From Flavisolibacter longurius (GTDB lineage Bacteria; Bacteroidota; Bacteroidia; Chitinophagales; Chitinophagaceae): 64,000 nucleotides of DNA. Both the position numbers and the translations under genes were made by a program. The notes under the pieces were generated by a model that ran no database searches, had not been told where the DNA came from, and saw nothing but the letters and a program-made list of their open reading frames with translations. The stretch is taken from positions 52,414-116,413 of the forward strand of contig JACJGO010000022.1 of the NCBI GenBank assembly GCA_014163555.1, read 5' to 3'. Below are positions 39,218-50,200 of this stretch, one piece after another; within the stretch, counting starts at the first letter, position 1, and each line of letters opens with the position of its first letter.

Positions 39218-39362
39218 ATAGCAAAATTGTTAGCGATTAAGGGGTAAAGTTTAGTAGCTTTCGTAGGAAGTGTTCCTGTACTATTCTCTCTTCATAAAAT
39301 TTGCAACCAATCTATTTTCTCGTACAGCCACCTAAAGGTATTAGGGTTTAGGAGCCGGAACA

Positions 39363-39397
39363 ATGTCATCTTTTTTTAAAATAATGGACAATCTTAC
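39363..39397 (+). promoter_or_regulatory. Predicted tandem operator B (21-bp direct repeat)
   Basis: ATGTCATCTTTTTT (39363-39376) and ATGGACAATCTTAC (39384-39397) are 21 bases apart. It has the same orientation as, and a similar distance to the gene (145 bases) to, operator A. It precedes the DUF3826-susCD unit. The remainder of the gap 39218-39718 holds one hairpin and no convincing gene. Confidence 0.55.
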
Positions 39398-39615
39398 TTT
39401 TTTTATGCCTTTCATGGCAAATAAAATTCCGCAATCGTTTGCGGAAAAATGGCCTGCACGAATCCTGCCCTTTCAATGGTTACACTTGGACATATCTTTC
39501 TTCCCTCGTAAAAAAATTAGATGGCCGAACGCATTGATTTCGCCATATCAATTAATGCGGGTTAGACTTTTCAAGAGAGCCAGGAAATGCGTTGAAGAAA
39601 ATTGAGTTTATAAGA

Positions 39616-39650
39616 CTGAAAGCAACCTGTTACTGACAAGTTGCTTTCAG
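39616..39650 (-). terminator. Hairpin after the last gene of unit 1
   Basis: CTGAAAGCAAC and GTTGCTTTCAG form a perfect 11-bp stem around a 13-base loop, 69 bases after the GH2 stop. The U-tract after it is poor, so strength is uncertain, but it separates unit 1 from operator B. Confidence 0.5.
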
Positions 39651-39718
39651 TGCTGCAAACCAGTATCGGCCTTTGGCAGGTACCATCACAATGATGCACT
39701 ATTTGCTTATCAGTTAAA

Positions 39719-42127
39719 TTATTCGGCCTGCAATTGCAGGGTGACTGGCGGAAGGCCTTCAGTTCTGGCTTCCAGCGTAATCACCCCTTTTTTTCCGTTT
39801 GTTTGAACAATGGCCAAACAAAGCCCGTTGAACAGTTTTCGTTCCTCCCCTTTAAATGATTCTAAGCTGACCGGATTTCCATTGTCCACCCCTGCAAGAA
39901 ATGCTGGTCCTTTTACAGTGAACCTAATTTTATTATCCGCATCCGGAATAGGTGTTCCATCAGCATCGAGCAATTTTACCGTTATGAAAGAAAGATCGTT
40001 TTTTGCGGCAGATAATTTCTTTCTATCAGCAGTTAATTGTATACGGACTGGTGAACCGGCTGTTTTGATCTCTTTTTGCAACACCGTCCTTCCTTCTTTC
40101 CTCGATACTGCTTTTAGTGATCCGGGGCTATATTTTACACGCCACATGACGTGCAGGCTGTCGCCCGTTTTTTTTCGCACACCCTGCGATATGCCGTTTA
40201 CAAACAACTCCACTTCATCGGCGTTGTTGTAATAGGCCCACACATCCACATCCTGTCCTTTTTTCCAGTTCCAATGCGGAAAAATGTGCAGCACCGGTTT
40301 TGTTGTCCATTCGCTTTGGTAGAGATAATATACATCTTTGGGAAAACCAGCCAAATCAATAATGCCGTAATACGAGCTGCGGGACGGCCATTCGTACGGC
40401 ACCGGCTCGCCCAAAAAATCAAAGCCTGACCACACAAAGATCCCTGCCATATACGGTGCTTTCTTTACGGCCTTCCAGCTTTCTTCGTGTGTTGCCCCCC
40501 AATACGCATAGGTGTTGTCGTAAGCCGATGCGGTATGTTCCGGGTTGCCATGGTCTTTTGATTTGGAATCTCTCGGCCAGATGCGGGCACTGTCGGACGG
40601 AAACTCATAATGTCCTCGTGTGGCCAGTGCCGAAGCGGTTTCCGTTGCCAGAAAACTCTGTCCCGGGAAGCGGCTTGGAAGTGATGGGTAATCGGCGTGC
40701 TTGTAATTAAACCCGATATAATCCAGGGCACCGGAGCGATAAATAAAATTTTTCTCCGCGACGTTTTCCGTCAAGGCAGATGTGACCGGGCGGGTGGGAT
40801 CATGCTGCTTTACAATCTGCACCAGTGTTTTGGTAAGGGAAAGGCCGGTACTGTCGAACTGTTCGCGGATCTCGTTGCCAATGCTCCACATAAAAACGGA
40901 AGGATGGTTGCGGTCACGTTTCACCATTGCTTCGAGGTCCTGCTTGTGCCATTCAGCAAATTCCAGATGGTAATCGAACTTGTTCTTGCGCTTTTGCCAC
41001 ATGTCGAAAGCCTCGTCCATCACCAGAAAGCCCATGCGGTCGCAAAGCTCCAGCAGTTCCTGCGCCGGCGGATTGTGTGCCGTACGGATGGCATTGCAAC
41101 CCATTGTCTTTAAGATTTCCAACTGCCGCTCAATGGCACGTATGTTCACCGCAGCCCCCAACGCACCCAAGTCGTGGTGTTGGCAAACACCCAAGATTTT
41201 CAGGGGCTTTTCGTTCAGGTGAAACCCGGTGTTTGCATCAAAACGAAATGTGCGAATACCAAACGTTGTTTCAAAGCGATCCAGCAGTTTTCCTTTTTGA
41301 ATAACCCTAGTCACCGCTTTGTAGAGATAAGGGCTATCAACCGACCATAGTTGTGGTTTAGGTAATAAGATGGCTGCCGTATGATTTGTATTTCCTTTGC
41401 CCAACAAAAAGTTTCCGGTTGCTGCGTTTCTTTTAACCAGGTTGCCGGCAGCATCATAAATCTCGTACACCAGGTCTGCACGCTGGTCCTTGTCCGAGGT
41501 ATTGATGAAACGGGTTTGCACGTTGATCAGGGCTTCTTTCCTGTCAACCGTAGGCGTGCTGACGAAACTTCCCCAATGATCAACAGCAAGGCTGGTTGTC
41601 GTTTCCAGCCATACTTTACGGTAGATACCTGACCCGGTATACCAGCGGGAGCTTGGTTGGGCCGAGTTGTCCACCCTTACCGCAATGGTATTCTTTGCCG
41701 GCCATTTTTTTAAGAACGGTGTCAGGTCATAGCGAAAGGAACTATAGCCATTGGGCCGCTTGCCGAGAGAATGCCCGTTGATCCACACTTCGCTGTTACG
41801 GTAAACCCCATCGAAGTTGATGTATACCATTTTTCCTTTCTCTGTTTGTGGCAGGCGGAATGTTTTTCGGTACCAGCCAATGCCAGCCGGAAGCGCACCC
41901 TGATGATAAGTGGTTGGATGTTTTTCACTGAATTCTCCTTCAATGCTCCAGTCATGCGGGAGCTGGAGAACCCGCCATTTGCTGTCGTTGTAAACAGCAC
42001 TACTCGCTGTGCTGTCATCACCTAATAAAAACTTCCAGTCCTTGTTAAATGGAATGACTGCCCGTGGTTGTGCTGCCAGCAGCAGTACTAAAAATGCGAA
42101 TTGAAAAAGTAAAATAAGTTTCTTCAC
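39719..42127 (-). CDS. Exported GH2 glycosidase with DUF4982 domain
   Basis: The 802-residue protein has a signal peptide (LILLFQFAFLVLLLAAQP). An N-terminal sandwich (VYRNSEVWINGHSLGKRPNGY) is followed by a TIM barrel with acid/base Glu419 in SIGNEIREQ and nucleophile Glu496 in LATETAS. A DUF4982-type domain (VDVWAYYNNADEVELFVNG) and a final immunoglobulin-like domain (LTADRKKLSAAKNDLSFITV) complete it. This layout is common in Bacteroidota beta-galactosidases. The start codon is GTG at 42127; no in-frame ATG fits the signal peptide. It is the last gene of unit 1, 106 bases after its neighbour, in a gap that begins with a stem-loop. Confidence 0.9.
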   Translation of the reverse strand: MKKLILLFQFAFLVLLLAAQPRAVIPFNKDWKFLLGDDSTASSAVYNDSKWRVLQLPHDWSIEGEFSEKHPTTYHQGALPAGIGWYRKTFRLPQTEKGKMVYINFDGVYRNSEVWINGHSLGKRPNGYSSFRYDLTPFLKKWPAKNTIAVRVDNSAQPSSRWYTGSGIYRKVWLETTTSLAVDHWGSFVSTPTVDRKEALINVQTRFINTSDKDQRADLVYEIYDAAGNLVKRNAATGNFLLGKGNTNHTAAILLPKPQLWSVDSPYLYKAVTRVIQKGKLLDRFETTFGIRTFRFDANTGFHLNEKPLKILGVCQHHDLGALGAAVNIRAIERQLEILKTMGCNAIRTAHNPPAQELLELCDRMGFLVMDEAFDMWQKRKNKFDYHLEFAEWHKQDLEAMVKRDRNHPSVFMWSIGNEIREQFDSTGLSLTKTLVQIVKQHDPTRPVTSALTENVAEKNFIYRSGALDYIGFNYKHADYPSLPSRFPGQSFLATETASALATRGHYEFPSDSARIWPRDSKSKDHGNPEHTASAYDNTYAYWGATHEESWKAVKKAPYMAGIFVWSGFDFLGEPVPYEWPSRSSYYGIIDLAGFPKDVYYLYQSEWTTKPVLHIFPHWNWKKGQDVDVWAYYNNADEVELFVNGISQGVRKKTGDSLHVMWRVKYSPGSLKAVSRKEGRTVLQKEIKTAGSPVRIQLTADRKKLSAAKNDLSFITVKLLDADGTPIPDADNKIRFTVKGPAFLAGVDNGNPVSLESFKGEERKLFNGLCLAIVQTNGKKGVITLEARTEGLPPVTLQLQAE

Positions 42128-42205
42128 GATGAGTATCTTTTCACAGCTTGCGTATGTATTTGCACGTTGTTGTACAGGTCAAATGGTGATGATTAGAAAA
42201 GAGAT

Positions 42206-42253
42206 GATCAAACAATCCTTTTTCCGGAACCGGTCAGCGGCTGTTGTTTGATC
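42206..42253 (-). other. Nested stem-loop across the end of the propeller glycosidase gene
   Basis: GATCAAACAA and TTGTTTGATC form a perfect 10-bp stem. The loop contains a second small palindrome, CCGGAACCGG, next to the stop codon of the 42234 gene. On the minus strand it is followed by a pyrimidine-rich stretch (ATCTCTTTTC). It could attenuate transcription into the last GH2 gene. Confidence 0.45.
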
Positions 42254-43361
42254 GGATAAAATTTACCTTGCTTTTTCCCAGGTCCTTTGACGTCGCAACA
42301 GCTATTCCTCTCTGCTCCTTTTTATTCACGGCATTGTAAAAATGATACACTACCCCGTTGTGTTTGATCACACATGACTTGTGGGCATATAGCTCATCAA
42401 AAGGCTCTGAGGATTCAATAAGATTCACTCCTGTCCAATCGGTCCAGTTCACCAGGTCGTACGAACAGGCAAAACGATTGAAAGCACCTTTGCGATCCTG
42501 CCAGAACGCACCGAAATAAAACATGACCCAAACATCGCCGATCTTTTGCAGAATCGGGTCGCCGGTAATGCCGACCGGGTGATGCACAACAGGTTCCACA
42601 CCAAACCGCTTCCAGGTCACCATATCATCGGACACCGCCATCCCAATGCGTTCGAACCACCGTGTTTTTTTATTGTCGGTGGCCGTATCGCCATTGGCGT
42701 TGTAATACATCACAAACGAGTAACCGGTCATTTTTTTCTTATCACGGATAACCGTGCTTTTGAATAATTTTTTGTTCTCCCACCAACGAACGTCGTTATC
42801 AAGTGCCGAAAGTATAGGCTTTTCCAACCGGCGAAAGTAATGCGTGGTGGGATCTGCTTCTGTATAGGCCATTCCAAGTGAAAGAATCCCTGCCTCGTAA
42901 CCCTTTTCCTTTCCACCGAAGTAACTCATCCAATACTTGCCCTTATAGGATTGAAGCTTGTATTTTCCACCCCATTCTGTATCGACCAAAGAGGGATAGG
43001 CAGCACGCTGGTGCGCATCCCATGCTGTTGTGTCGTTTGAAAACGGTAATGATAAGCCTACGGTCGTCCAGTTGAGCAGATTCTTGCTTTTGGCCAACCA
43101 GGTTTGGTACCCCCTGCCGTCAAACTGGATGTAGGTCATGTACCAATCATTTCCTTTGCGAAATACGGTGGGACAATCTATTTTGAGCGAATCGTGTTGC
43201 GGCACCACAACCAGTCCGTATTTATACGGCGTTTTCACTTCGTGATAGACCTGCTCCATGACAGCTTGCGGAACCGCTGCCGGACCTTTTTGTGCAAAGC
43301 ACTGGATTGCGAGGAAGAACCCAGCAACCGTTAGAAAAATGTATCTGTTTTTGTTCCTCAT
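42234..43361 (-). CDS. Exported five-bladed beta-propeller glycosidase-like protein (GH43/GH130-like)
   Basis: The 375-residue protein has a signal peptide (YIFLTVAGFFLAIQCFAQ) and blades with the repeating pattern DCPTVFRKGNDWYMTYIQFDG, YKLQSYKGKYWMSYFGG, TGDPILQKIGDVWVMFYFG and SSEPFDELYAHKSCVIKHNG. Acidic residues occupy the expected catalytic blade positions. The subclan cannot be fixed by eye; GH43, GH117 and GH130 are all possible. Its ATG overlaps the stop of the GH78 gene by four bases, so it is translated with the rhamnosidase. Confidence 0.7.
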   Translation of the reverse strand: MRNKNRYIFLTVAGFFLAIQCFAQKGPAAVPQAVMEQVYHEVKTPYKYGLVVVPQHDSLKIDCPTVFRKGNDWYMTYIQFDGRGYQTWLAKSKNLLNWTTVGLSLPFSNDTTAWDAHQRAAYPSLVDTEWGGKYKLQSYKGKYWMSYFGGKEKGYEAGILSLGMAYTEADPTTHYFRRLEKPILSALDNDVRWWENKKLFKSTVIRDKKKMTGYSFVMYYNANGDTATDNKKTRWFERIGMAVSDDMVTWKRFGVEPVVHHPVGITGDPILQKIGDVWVMFYFGAFWQDRKGAFNRFACSYDLVNWTDWTGVNLIESSEPFDELYAHKSCVIKHNGVVYHFYNAVNKKEQRGIAVATSKDLGKSKVNFIRSNNSR

Positions 43362-46168
43362 TTTGCTGCAAATTCTTTTGAAACCAGATTGGTAACAACA
43401 AAATTGAACGTGCCGGAACCGACCCGTAGTTTCGTCTTACCACTTTCCTTTCCTTCTATTCGAATGTGTGGATTTTCTTTGATCGGCCTGTTGTTCTCCC
43501 GAATGGCGGAAGCCGAATCACCGGGAAGGTAAACGACGGCCGTTGTATTAACCGGTACGGTTACGTTGAGGGAAAACCGGTCCTTTTCTTTTTTCCAGTC
43601 TGTTGCAATCAATCCATAAGGCGAGTCATAATGGCCACTGGCAAAGGTTACATCGCCAACGATTCGAGGGTGTATTACGATCTCTTTGTGGGCAATTGAG
43701 TGGGGCGATTGTCCCAAACCAGCCAATGCGCGGTAGAACCATTCCATGAGATGTCCCAGCATAAAGTGGTTATTTGAATTTGTTGGCAACGCTTTCCAGG
43801 ATTCCGTTAAGGCAGTTGCCCCGTTTGCCAATTGGTAGCCATAACCCGGAACATCACTCCGGCTGTTCATATCAAAAATGACATCATCTCTTCCGGCATC
43901 GTGTAAAACGCAAAGCAGGTAACGGTAACCGACATCCCCTGCTGTAAAACTGTTGTTCCGGCTGCGGATGTCTTTGATGATATTTTCTATGACAGCCTGT
44001 TTATGTTTTGGTTCTACCAGGTTCATATAAACGGCCATGGCATTGGCCGTTTGGCTGCCGGTAGCATATTGTTTGGTTGCCGCATTAAAAAACGTTTTAT
44101 TGAATGCTTTCCTGACGGCCATCGCTTCTTTTTCGTAGGCTGTAGCGTCGCCAGGTTTGTCCAACAAGCGGGCTATCCTGCTTAAGATGCGCAGATCATA
44201 ATAATACATGGCTGTGCCGGTAACACCCATGGGCGTTAACTGTGAAACTCCCGGGGGTTTGGGTCCCAGGTCATACCAGTCGCCAAGGCCTTGCGAAAGA
44301 ATTCCCTTCTTTGCTTTTATTTTCAGATAGGCGGCATAGCGCTGCATCACGTCATAATTCTCCTGCAGAACAGCCTTGTTGCCATACCACTGGTAGAGAT
44401 ACCAGGGAATGATGATGGCGTTGCTGCCCCACTCCGGCGTATCCCGGAACATATCGCCACCCCATTCAAACTTCACATACTCCGGGGCGATAGCCGGTAT
44501 CAGTCCACTGTCTGTTTGCGAATAGCGCATATCCAGCAATTGCTTTTGATACAGCGTCGCCACATCATAGGTGTACCGTACGGAGTTGCCCATCAGGTGG
44601 GCTTGTTCCAGCCAGCCTAGTTTTTCCCGGTGCGGACAATCGGTAAACACACTGACCATGTTGCTGCGGATGGCCCAATCGACCAGGGAATGGGTGCGGT
44701 TGAACAACTCATTGGAAGAATGAAACGTTCCGACTGTTGGGGCCGAGTTCCGGATATGCAATCCTTTAACGCCGATAAGTTCGGGCAACCCTGTAACGTT
44801 CTTTTCCCCTTTTGGTACGGCACCGTCAACCTGCAGGTAGCGGAAACCATAATACGTAAACCACGGCTGCCACGATTCCACGCCTTCACCTTTCAGGATG
44901 TACTGCAGGTAATGTGGCCCGCCGGTTACTTTTTGTGTGACAGAACCGTCTTCTTTTACCAGCTCCCCGGGATAAATACGAACCGTGTCTCCCCTCTTAC
45001 CTTTTACCTGTATGGCAGGAATGCCGGAGGCGTTTTGCCCAAGATCAAATACCCAGCGGCCTGTACCAACTGCCAATTGTTTTTGTGGTGTGAATGCCTG
45101 CATCACCTTCAACGGTGCTGCCTGTTGTGCGTGGAGTTGCGGCGGACCCTCTACTGTTACCACACGCTTCCAGGCGGCATCGTCATAGGCAGGTTCATTC
45201 CATCCCCATTTTTCCAGGAGAGCATTGTAATCCTCGCCGCCATAAATGCTGGAAAAAGTGATTGGTCCCGGCGTTGTTTTCCACGAAGCATCACTGATTA
45301 TTTCTTCCCGGCTTCCGTCTTCAAATTCCAGTGCCAGGCGGCAAATCATTTTCGGGTAGCCAAACGCTCCTTTTAACTTTCGGTACCGGCCCTTTACCGG
45401 GGGAATGTAATAAAAACCGTTGCCCAGCATAACGCCAATGGCGTTCTCACCATCCCTGATCGCATGGGTGACGTCAAAGGGAACATACAGGGCCTGTTTG
45501 TCGTATTTCGTCCAGCCTGGATCGAGGAAATGATCACCAATTTTTTTCCCATTCAGATAGGCTTCAAAATGGCCCAAACCTGCTATAAAAAGGGTTGCCT
45601 TTTTAAGCCCCTTTTTGGCAACGAAGGATTTGCGCAACAGCGGCAATACATTGTTCCCATTGTATGTATCTTTTTTGCCGTCGGTTGGGAGAATATTCAA
45701 AAGACTGTCCGGCAGCTTTTCATAAGCGATCCACTGCGCACCTTTCCAGTCCTGTTTTGCTGGCAAACCCATTTGCCAGTACGAAACAGGGCTCCAGGCA
45801 GATTGTGTGCCCTTGTTATCCCAGGCCATTACTTTCCAGTAGTAGGTTTTTACGGGCAGCAGCTTTTTGCCGGCATAGGCAATGTGTAACGATTGGTCGG
45901 TTCCTACTTTTTTTGAATCCCAGATATTGCCCTCGTTTTTTGCCAGCAAGCCCGGATCATCGGCCACTAAAATGCGGTAAGCCGTTTGCAGCACGCTTTT
46001 GTTCGTGGAAGCTAACTGCCAGCTTAGTAACGGCGATTCTTTTTCAATCCCCAAAGGTGCTTCGGCATTTTCGCAGGTTAATTTTAGCACAGCCAGTTTC
46101 TGCGCCAGGCCGGGCAGCGAAATTATAAGAACCAAAAAAAGTGAGAATATTCTAAGCATTTTATTCAT
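43358..46168 (-). CDS. GH78 alpha-L-rhamnosidase, large exported form
   Basis: The 936-residue protein has a signal peptide (RIFSLFLVLIISLPGLAQ), a fibronectin-like domain (SPLLSWQLASTNKSVLQTAYRI), a Bac_rhamnosid_N sandwich (KKATLFIAGLGHFEAYLNGKKIGD) and a catalytic barrel. The GH78 motif is DCPHREKLGWLEQAHLMGNS with Asp510 and Glu515. It shares the layout of the gene at 17494, but the catalytic loop reads HREKLGW rather than QRNERQPW, so it belongs to a different GH78 branch and probably prefers another linkage. The C-terminal sandwich has the VPVNTTAVVYLPG motif. It is spaced 23 bases from the dehydrogenase gene. Confidence 0.94.
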   Translation of the reverse strand: MNKMLRIFSLFLVLIISLPGLAQKLAVLKLTCENAEAPLGIEKESPLLSWQLASTNKSVLQTAYRILVADDPGLLAKNEGNIWDSKKVGTDQSLHIAYAGKKLLPVKTYYWKVMAWDNKGTQSAWSPVSYWQMGLPAKQDWKGAQWIAYEKLPDSLLNILPTDGKKDTYNGNNVLPLLRKSFVAKKGLKKATLFIAGLGHFEAYLNGKKIGDHFLDPGWTKYDKQALYVPFDVTHAIRDGENAIGVMLGNGFYYIPPVKGRYRKLKGAFGYPKMICRLALEFEDGSREEIISDASWKTTPGPITFSSIYGGEDYNALLEKWGWNEPAYDDAAWKRVVTVEGPPQLHAQQAAPLKVMQAFTPQKQLAVGTGRWVFDLGQNASGIPAIQVKGKRGDTVRIYPGELVKEDGSVTQKVTGGPHYLQYILKGEGVESWQPWFTYYGFRYLQVDGAVPKGEKNVTGLPELIGVKGLHIRNSAPTVGTFHSSNELFNRTHSLVDWAIRSNMVSVFTDCPHREKLGWLEQAHLMGNSVRYTYDVATLYQKQLLDMRYSQTDSGLIPAIAPEYVKFEWGGDMFRDTPEWGSNAIIIPWYLYQWYGNKAVLQENYDVMQRYAAYLKIKAKKGILSQGLGDWYDLGPKPPGVSQLTPMGVTGTAMYYYDLRILSRIARLLDKPGDATAYEKEAMAVRKAFNKTFFNAATKQYATGSQTANAMAVYMNLVEPKHKQAVIENIIKDIRSRNNSFTAGDVGYRYLLCVLHDAGRDDVIFDMNSRSDVPGYGYQLANGATALTESWKALPTNSNNHFMLGHLMEWFYRALAGLGQSPHSIAHKEIVIHPRIVGDVTFASGHYDSPYGLIATDWKKEKDRFSLNVTVPVNTTAVVYLPGDSASAIRENNRPIKENPHIRIEGKESGKTKLRVGSGTFNFVVTNLVSKEFAAK

Positions 46169-46191
46169 CCTGATATTGAGCCAGACACGCT

Positions 46192-47208
46192 TTACTCCAT
46201 TTCCACCGTGGCTTTGATGACGCCTGTCTCCGGCTTCAACCAGGAGGGGAAATGTTCTTTTACTTCCCCAAACTGCACACGATGGGTTATGTAGGTTGTC
46301 GGACTTACATAGCCCGCTTTCATAGCACCCATCACCTGCTCAAAGTCAGTCCTGGTTGCATTGCGGCTGCTCATCAGGGTCGCTTCCCGTTTGTGAAATT
46401 CCGGGTGAGAAAAACAGATCTCGCCTTTCTGCAAACCTACCAGTACATACCTTGCCCCATGGGCCATGTATTGAAAGGCGTTATTAATTGCTTTGAGGCT
46501 ACCGGTTGCATCAATCACCACAGTGGGCATATCGCCGTCCGTGATGCTTTTTAGTTTTTCCATGGCATCTTCCACGGTGGGATTGACCACAAACGGCACC
46601 TGCAGCTTTTCCTGGCAGAATTGCAGGCGGGCCGCATTGATATCCATCACGATCACGTTACCACCGGCAATGCGGGCCGCTTCGGCCACGCCCAAACCAA
46701 TTGGGCCGGCACCCACCACCAAAACAAATTCTCCTTCTTTTACACCGGCCCGCCTGACGCCATGGGCACCAATCGCCAGGGGCTCAACCAGGCTCAATTC
46801 ATCATAACTCAACCCATCGCCATGCAGCAGCGAAGTAGAAGGAACCGAAAGGTATTCTGCGAATCCGCCATTTACATGCACGCCGCAGACTTTAATGTTG
46901 GCGCAACAGTTGGTCAGTCCAGAGCGGCAGGCAATGCAGTTTCCGCAATGGAAATAAGGAATAAACGACACTTTCTCTCCCACGGCAAAACCGGGTGCAT
47001 TGTCAAATGCTACCAGCTCACCTGCCAACTCATGTCCCAGTATCCGCGGGTATTCAAAAAACGGTTGCGTACCCTCAAAGGCATGCAGATCCGTGCCGCA
47101 GATGCCGATGCGTTTGATCCGGATGATGGCATGACCCGGTTGCTGAACCGGTTCGTTCCTTTCTTCATAGCTGAATTCACCGGGCTTTGTGCAGACTAAT
47201 GTTTTCAT
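46192..47208 (-). CDS. Zinc-dependent sugar/polyol dehydrogenase (MDR family)
   Basis: The 338-residue cytoplasmic enzyme starts MKTLVCTKPGEFSYEERNEP. It has the catalytic zinc motif GICGTDLHAFEG, GHELAGE, the structural zinc cluster CGNCIACRSGLTNCC and the nucleotide-binding VVGAGPIGLGVAE. It resembles L-idonate, galactonate or threonine dehydrogenases, so the likely reaction is NAD-linked oxidation of a secondary alcohol in a sugar acid or deoxy-sugar acid. It is the only cytoplasmic enzyme within unit 1. I start at the ATG at 47208; the longer frame overlaps the upstream GH2 gene and lacks similarity there. Confidence 0.88.
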   Translation of the reverse strand: MKTLVCTKPGEFSYEERNEPVQQPGHAIIRIKRIGICGTDLHAFEGTQPFFEYPRILGHELAGELVAFDNAPGFAVGEKVSFIPYFHCGNCIACRSGLTNCCANIKVCGVHVNGGFAEYLSVPSTSLLHGDGLSYDELSLVEPLAIGAHGVRRAGVKEGEFVLVVGAGPIGLGVAEAARIAGGNVIVMDINAARLQFCQEKLQVPFVVNPTVEDAMEKLKSITDGDMPTVVIDATGSLKAINNAFQYMAHGARYVLVGLQKGEICFSHPEFHKREATLMSSRNATRTDFEQVMGAMKAGYVSPTTYITHRVQFGEVKEHFPSWLKPETGVIKATVEME

Positions 47209-47219
47209 ACGTTTTCCCT

Positions 47220-50200
47220 TTATTGCACATCCAGTGCATTTACCGTTAAACCACTCACCTCCTCTGCAGACAATCGCACAAGGTAATTGCCGGCATTGAT
47301 CATGCTTCCGGTTGTGGCATTGATATAATTTGATTTCCCAACTCTTGTTGGGGTAAATTCTATTTCTTCTTCTTTCATCAGCGTTCCGTCTGCAGCCAGC
47401 AACTGCAGCTTTCCCTTCATGACCTGCTGTGTTGGATTGTTGTAGGTTACCGTTAGGGAATAGATATCCGCTACGCCAACCGAAAACGTCCATTCGATCT
47501 TGTTGTCGGCTGAAGCCTTTTCAAAGATCACCCTGTCCTTGCCATCTACTTTACCCTTTTTCAATCCGGGTCCGGCGATTGTCGCATTAAACGCTTTGTA
47601 GCTGTTGGAAGGCTTGAGATCATATGCTGGCTCCATGTTGGTTGACGGCACGGCCATCACCAATTTATTGCCATCGCCTCCCAGGTTTAGAGTGGCCCCT
47701 TTCCCGTATCGTTTTCGGTACACCTTTAATGCGCTTTCATCATCCAACCGCACCCATTCCCTGATATCTTCAAAATCCTGGAGCCAGCCAGGGCTTTTTG
47801 CAGCCGAATCCACCGCTACAAAAACATCCGCATCAGCTGTAAGTGATACGGTGAGATCAGCCCTTCTTTTTGCTTTGATCCATTGTGCCCCGTACAGTAC
47901 CGAAGACAAGGCTTGAATTTTTCTTTCACCGTCCGAATAAATACCTTCCCCCGTACGGAGCCAGTCTTTTACTTCAACGCCATCAGACTGAATGGAATGT
48001 ATTTTCAGCAACGCTTCTTCTGAAGGTGCCGCTCTTTTGTTTTTATCCAACGTGGCAATGGCAATGGCTGAAATAAGGGCCTGCCCGGAAGCCGTTCGAG
48101 GAAACGAAACGGTCAGCAGGCCACCGGTTACTTTTACGTTTACCGATTTCTTTAACGCCCCGGCGTAGCCCGCCTCTTTCCAGATATCAACATCTTTCAA
48201 AACCGTTTGCTCATTCACCGCTACATCAAAAAGCCGCCATCCGGTCGCCTGCAGGCCACCACCTCTTCCGACCCAGGGTTCTGTAAAATAAAGTTCTACC
48301 AGGTATTCGCCATTCTGTACCGGGAAGTCATACCGCAGCTTTTGGCGGCCGTAACGAAATTGCTGAAACAGGCCCCAGTCTTTGGTTCCGGCTATTGGAT
48401 CAGTGAAGGAGCGCTGACTGGCAAAAAACGGGTGCATACCTTCAAAGTCCGCTGTCCAGGAAGAGGAACCCCAGGTATCTTTCGCCTTCCGTTGCCGGTC
48501 CGCCAGCCACCTGTTGCCGTTAGTGTCCCGGTATTCATCACCCCCGCAATTGACCCGATAGAGATAATGATATCCTGCCTGCGGGAGCAATACATTTTTT
48601 GCCCCTTTATAGAATTCATTGAAGTGTGGCGCTTGCGGAAGGTGGTTCAGAACGATGTAATCCTTTGCAACCGCTTTGCCGTTGACGTAACCTACTGCAT
48701 AAAGTACATTGTATTGAATATCGGCGTCATCCCATTGAAAATGCGTACCCTTGCCTGACCGTTTTCTTTTCCCCAGCGATTGTGTACCCACATCGTTGAA
48801 CAGCTCAACTTCATCGCAATTGGAATACACCACAATGCCGTCTTTTTTACCGGGCTTTGTCCACCTGTCGGGCCAGGTATGCGAGACGATGTAAACCATC
48901 GGGCTGGTTTCTTTTGGTGCATAGTTGGACCGGAACATGTAAAATACATCAAGTGGCTCCTCCCATGGCGTTAAGAGTCCTTTGTAATTGACAGGGCCTA
49001 TCCTGTCCAGTTCCCGTAGCCCCTCGCCACCCTGTACCCTGCCGGGATTGTCGTGCGAGGTAAACAGCCACATAAAATGGCCGGCAGCACTGTCTTTTGC
49101 GGCTTCCGCTAAACGCAGCTTCATCTCCATCAGTTGCGTCATGCGATCTTCGCTGTAGGCGCCGTTTTGCACGAAAGGTCCTTCGGTATGCAGGTCCAGC
49201 GTTCGCCAGGCACCGTATTCACCAATCAATACCTGGCGCTTTAGATCATCGCTATACGTTGCCGGGTTGCCGCCGTAGGTTCCTGTCCAGTTTTGGGGCA
49301 CATCCCAGTCGGTACCCGAACCACCGTTACAGGTAGTGACCAATCGTTGCGAGGAAGCAGTGGGGTCCATTTCGCGGATGATGGCCATACACTCCCTTGC
49401 AAAATCTTCAGGAAGCTTGCTTTCATTCTGCAGGCCCCACATGACCACTGAGGGACTGTTGCGCCGTTCTTTTACCCATTCCCTTAACAAGGTTTTAAAA
49501 TTCTCACGGAACGCTTTTGTGTCGTACCAAACATGGGCACTGATCTGTGTCCACAACAGCATCCCGAGACTATCCCAGTGGTGTTGGTAACGCAGGTTGT
49601 GCGGTTGGTGAGCATCACGGAAGGCATTGAATCCCGCCGCTTTCATTTGCGCCGTACGGGAACGAATCTGCGCCGCACTGAATGCATGGCTGTTGCCCAG
49701 CAGGTGTTCGTATTCGGCAATGCCATTGATAAATACCGGCTTGCCGTTGAGAAAAAACTGGTTGGAATTATTCCGCCCGATGGGCCATTGGATGGTGCGA
49801 ATACCGAAAGGCGTAGTGATGCGGTCAACCCGCTTGCCGTTTTCGATCACCTCCGAAACAACCGTATACAGGTATGGATCTTCCAATGACCACAACCGAA
49901 CGTTTTGTAAAAAGGCAGATTTTTGCTTAACAAAGCGGGTAGCGCCGATTGGTATGGAAGTCCTGGACCGGGTTTCTGAAATGGCCGTTCCTTTTTTATC
50001 CAGCAGCCGACTGACAACAGTCACATTCCGGACTGTATTGCTGTAATTTTTTACTTCTGTTGTCACATTTACCTGTGCTTTCTTCTGTGTTGCCGTGGAA
50101 TCATTCCAGATGTGTACGCCAAACGGTTCAATGCGCACCTCGTTGGTAACCACCAGGTGCACCGGCCGGAAAATGCCCATGGGCTGTGACCCTTCGGAAA

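Noticed and set aside
39363..39605. An 80-codon plus-strand frame starting MSSFFKIMDN
   Set aside because: The resemblance to the frame at 15219 is limited to the operator. The rest is unlike a protein and the codon use differs from the neighbours.
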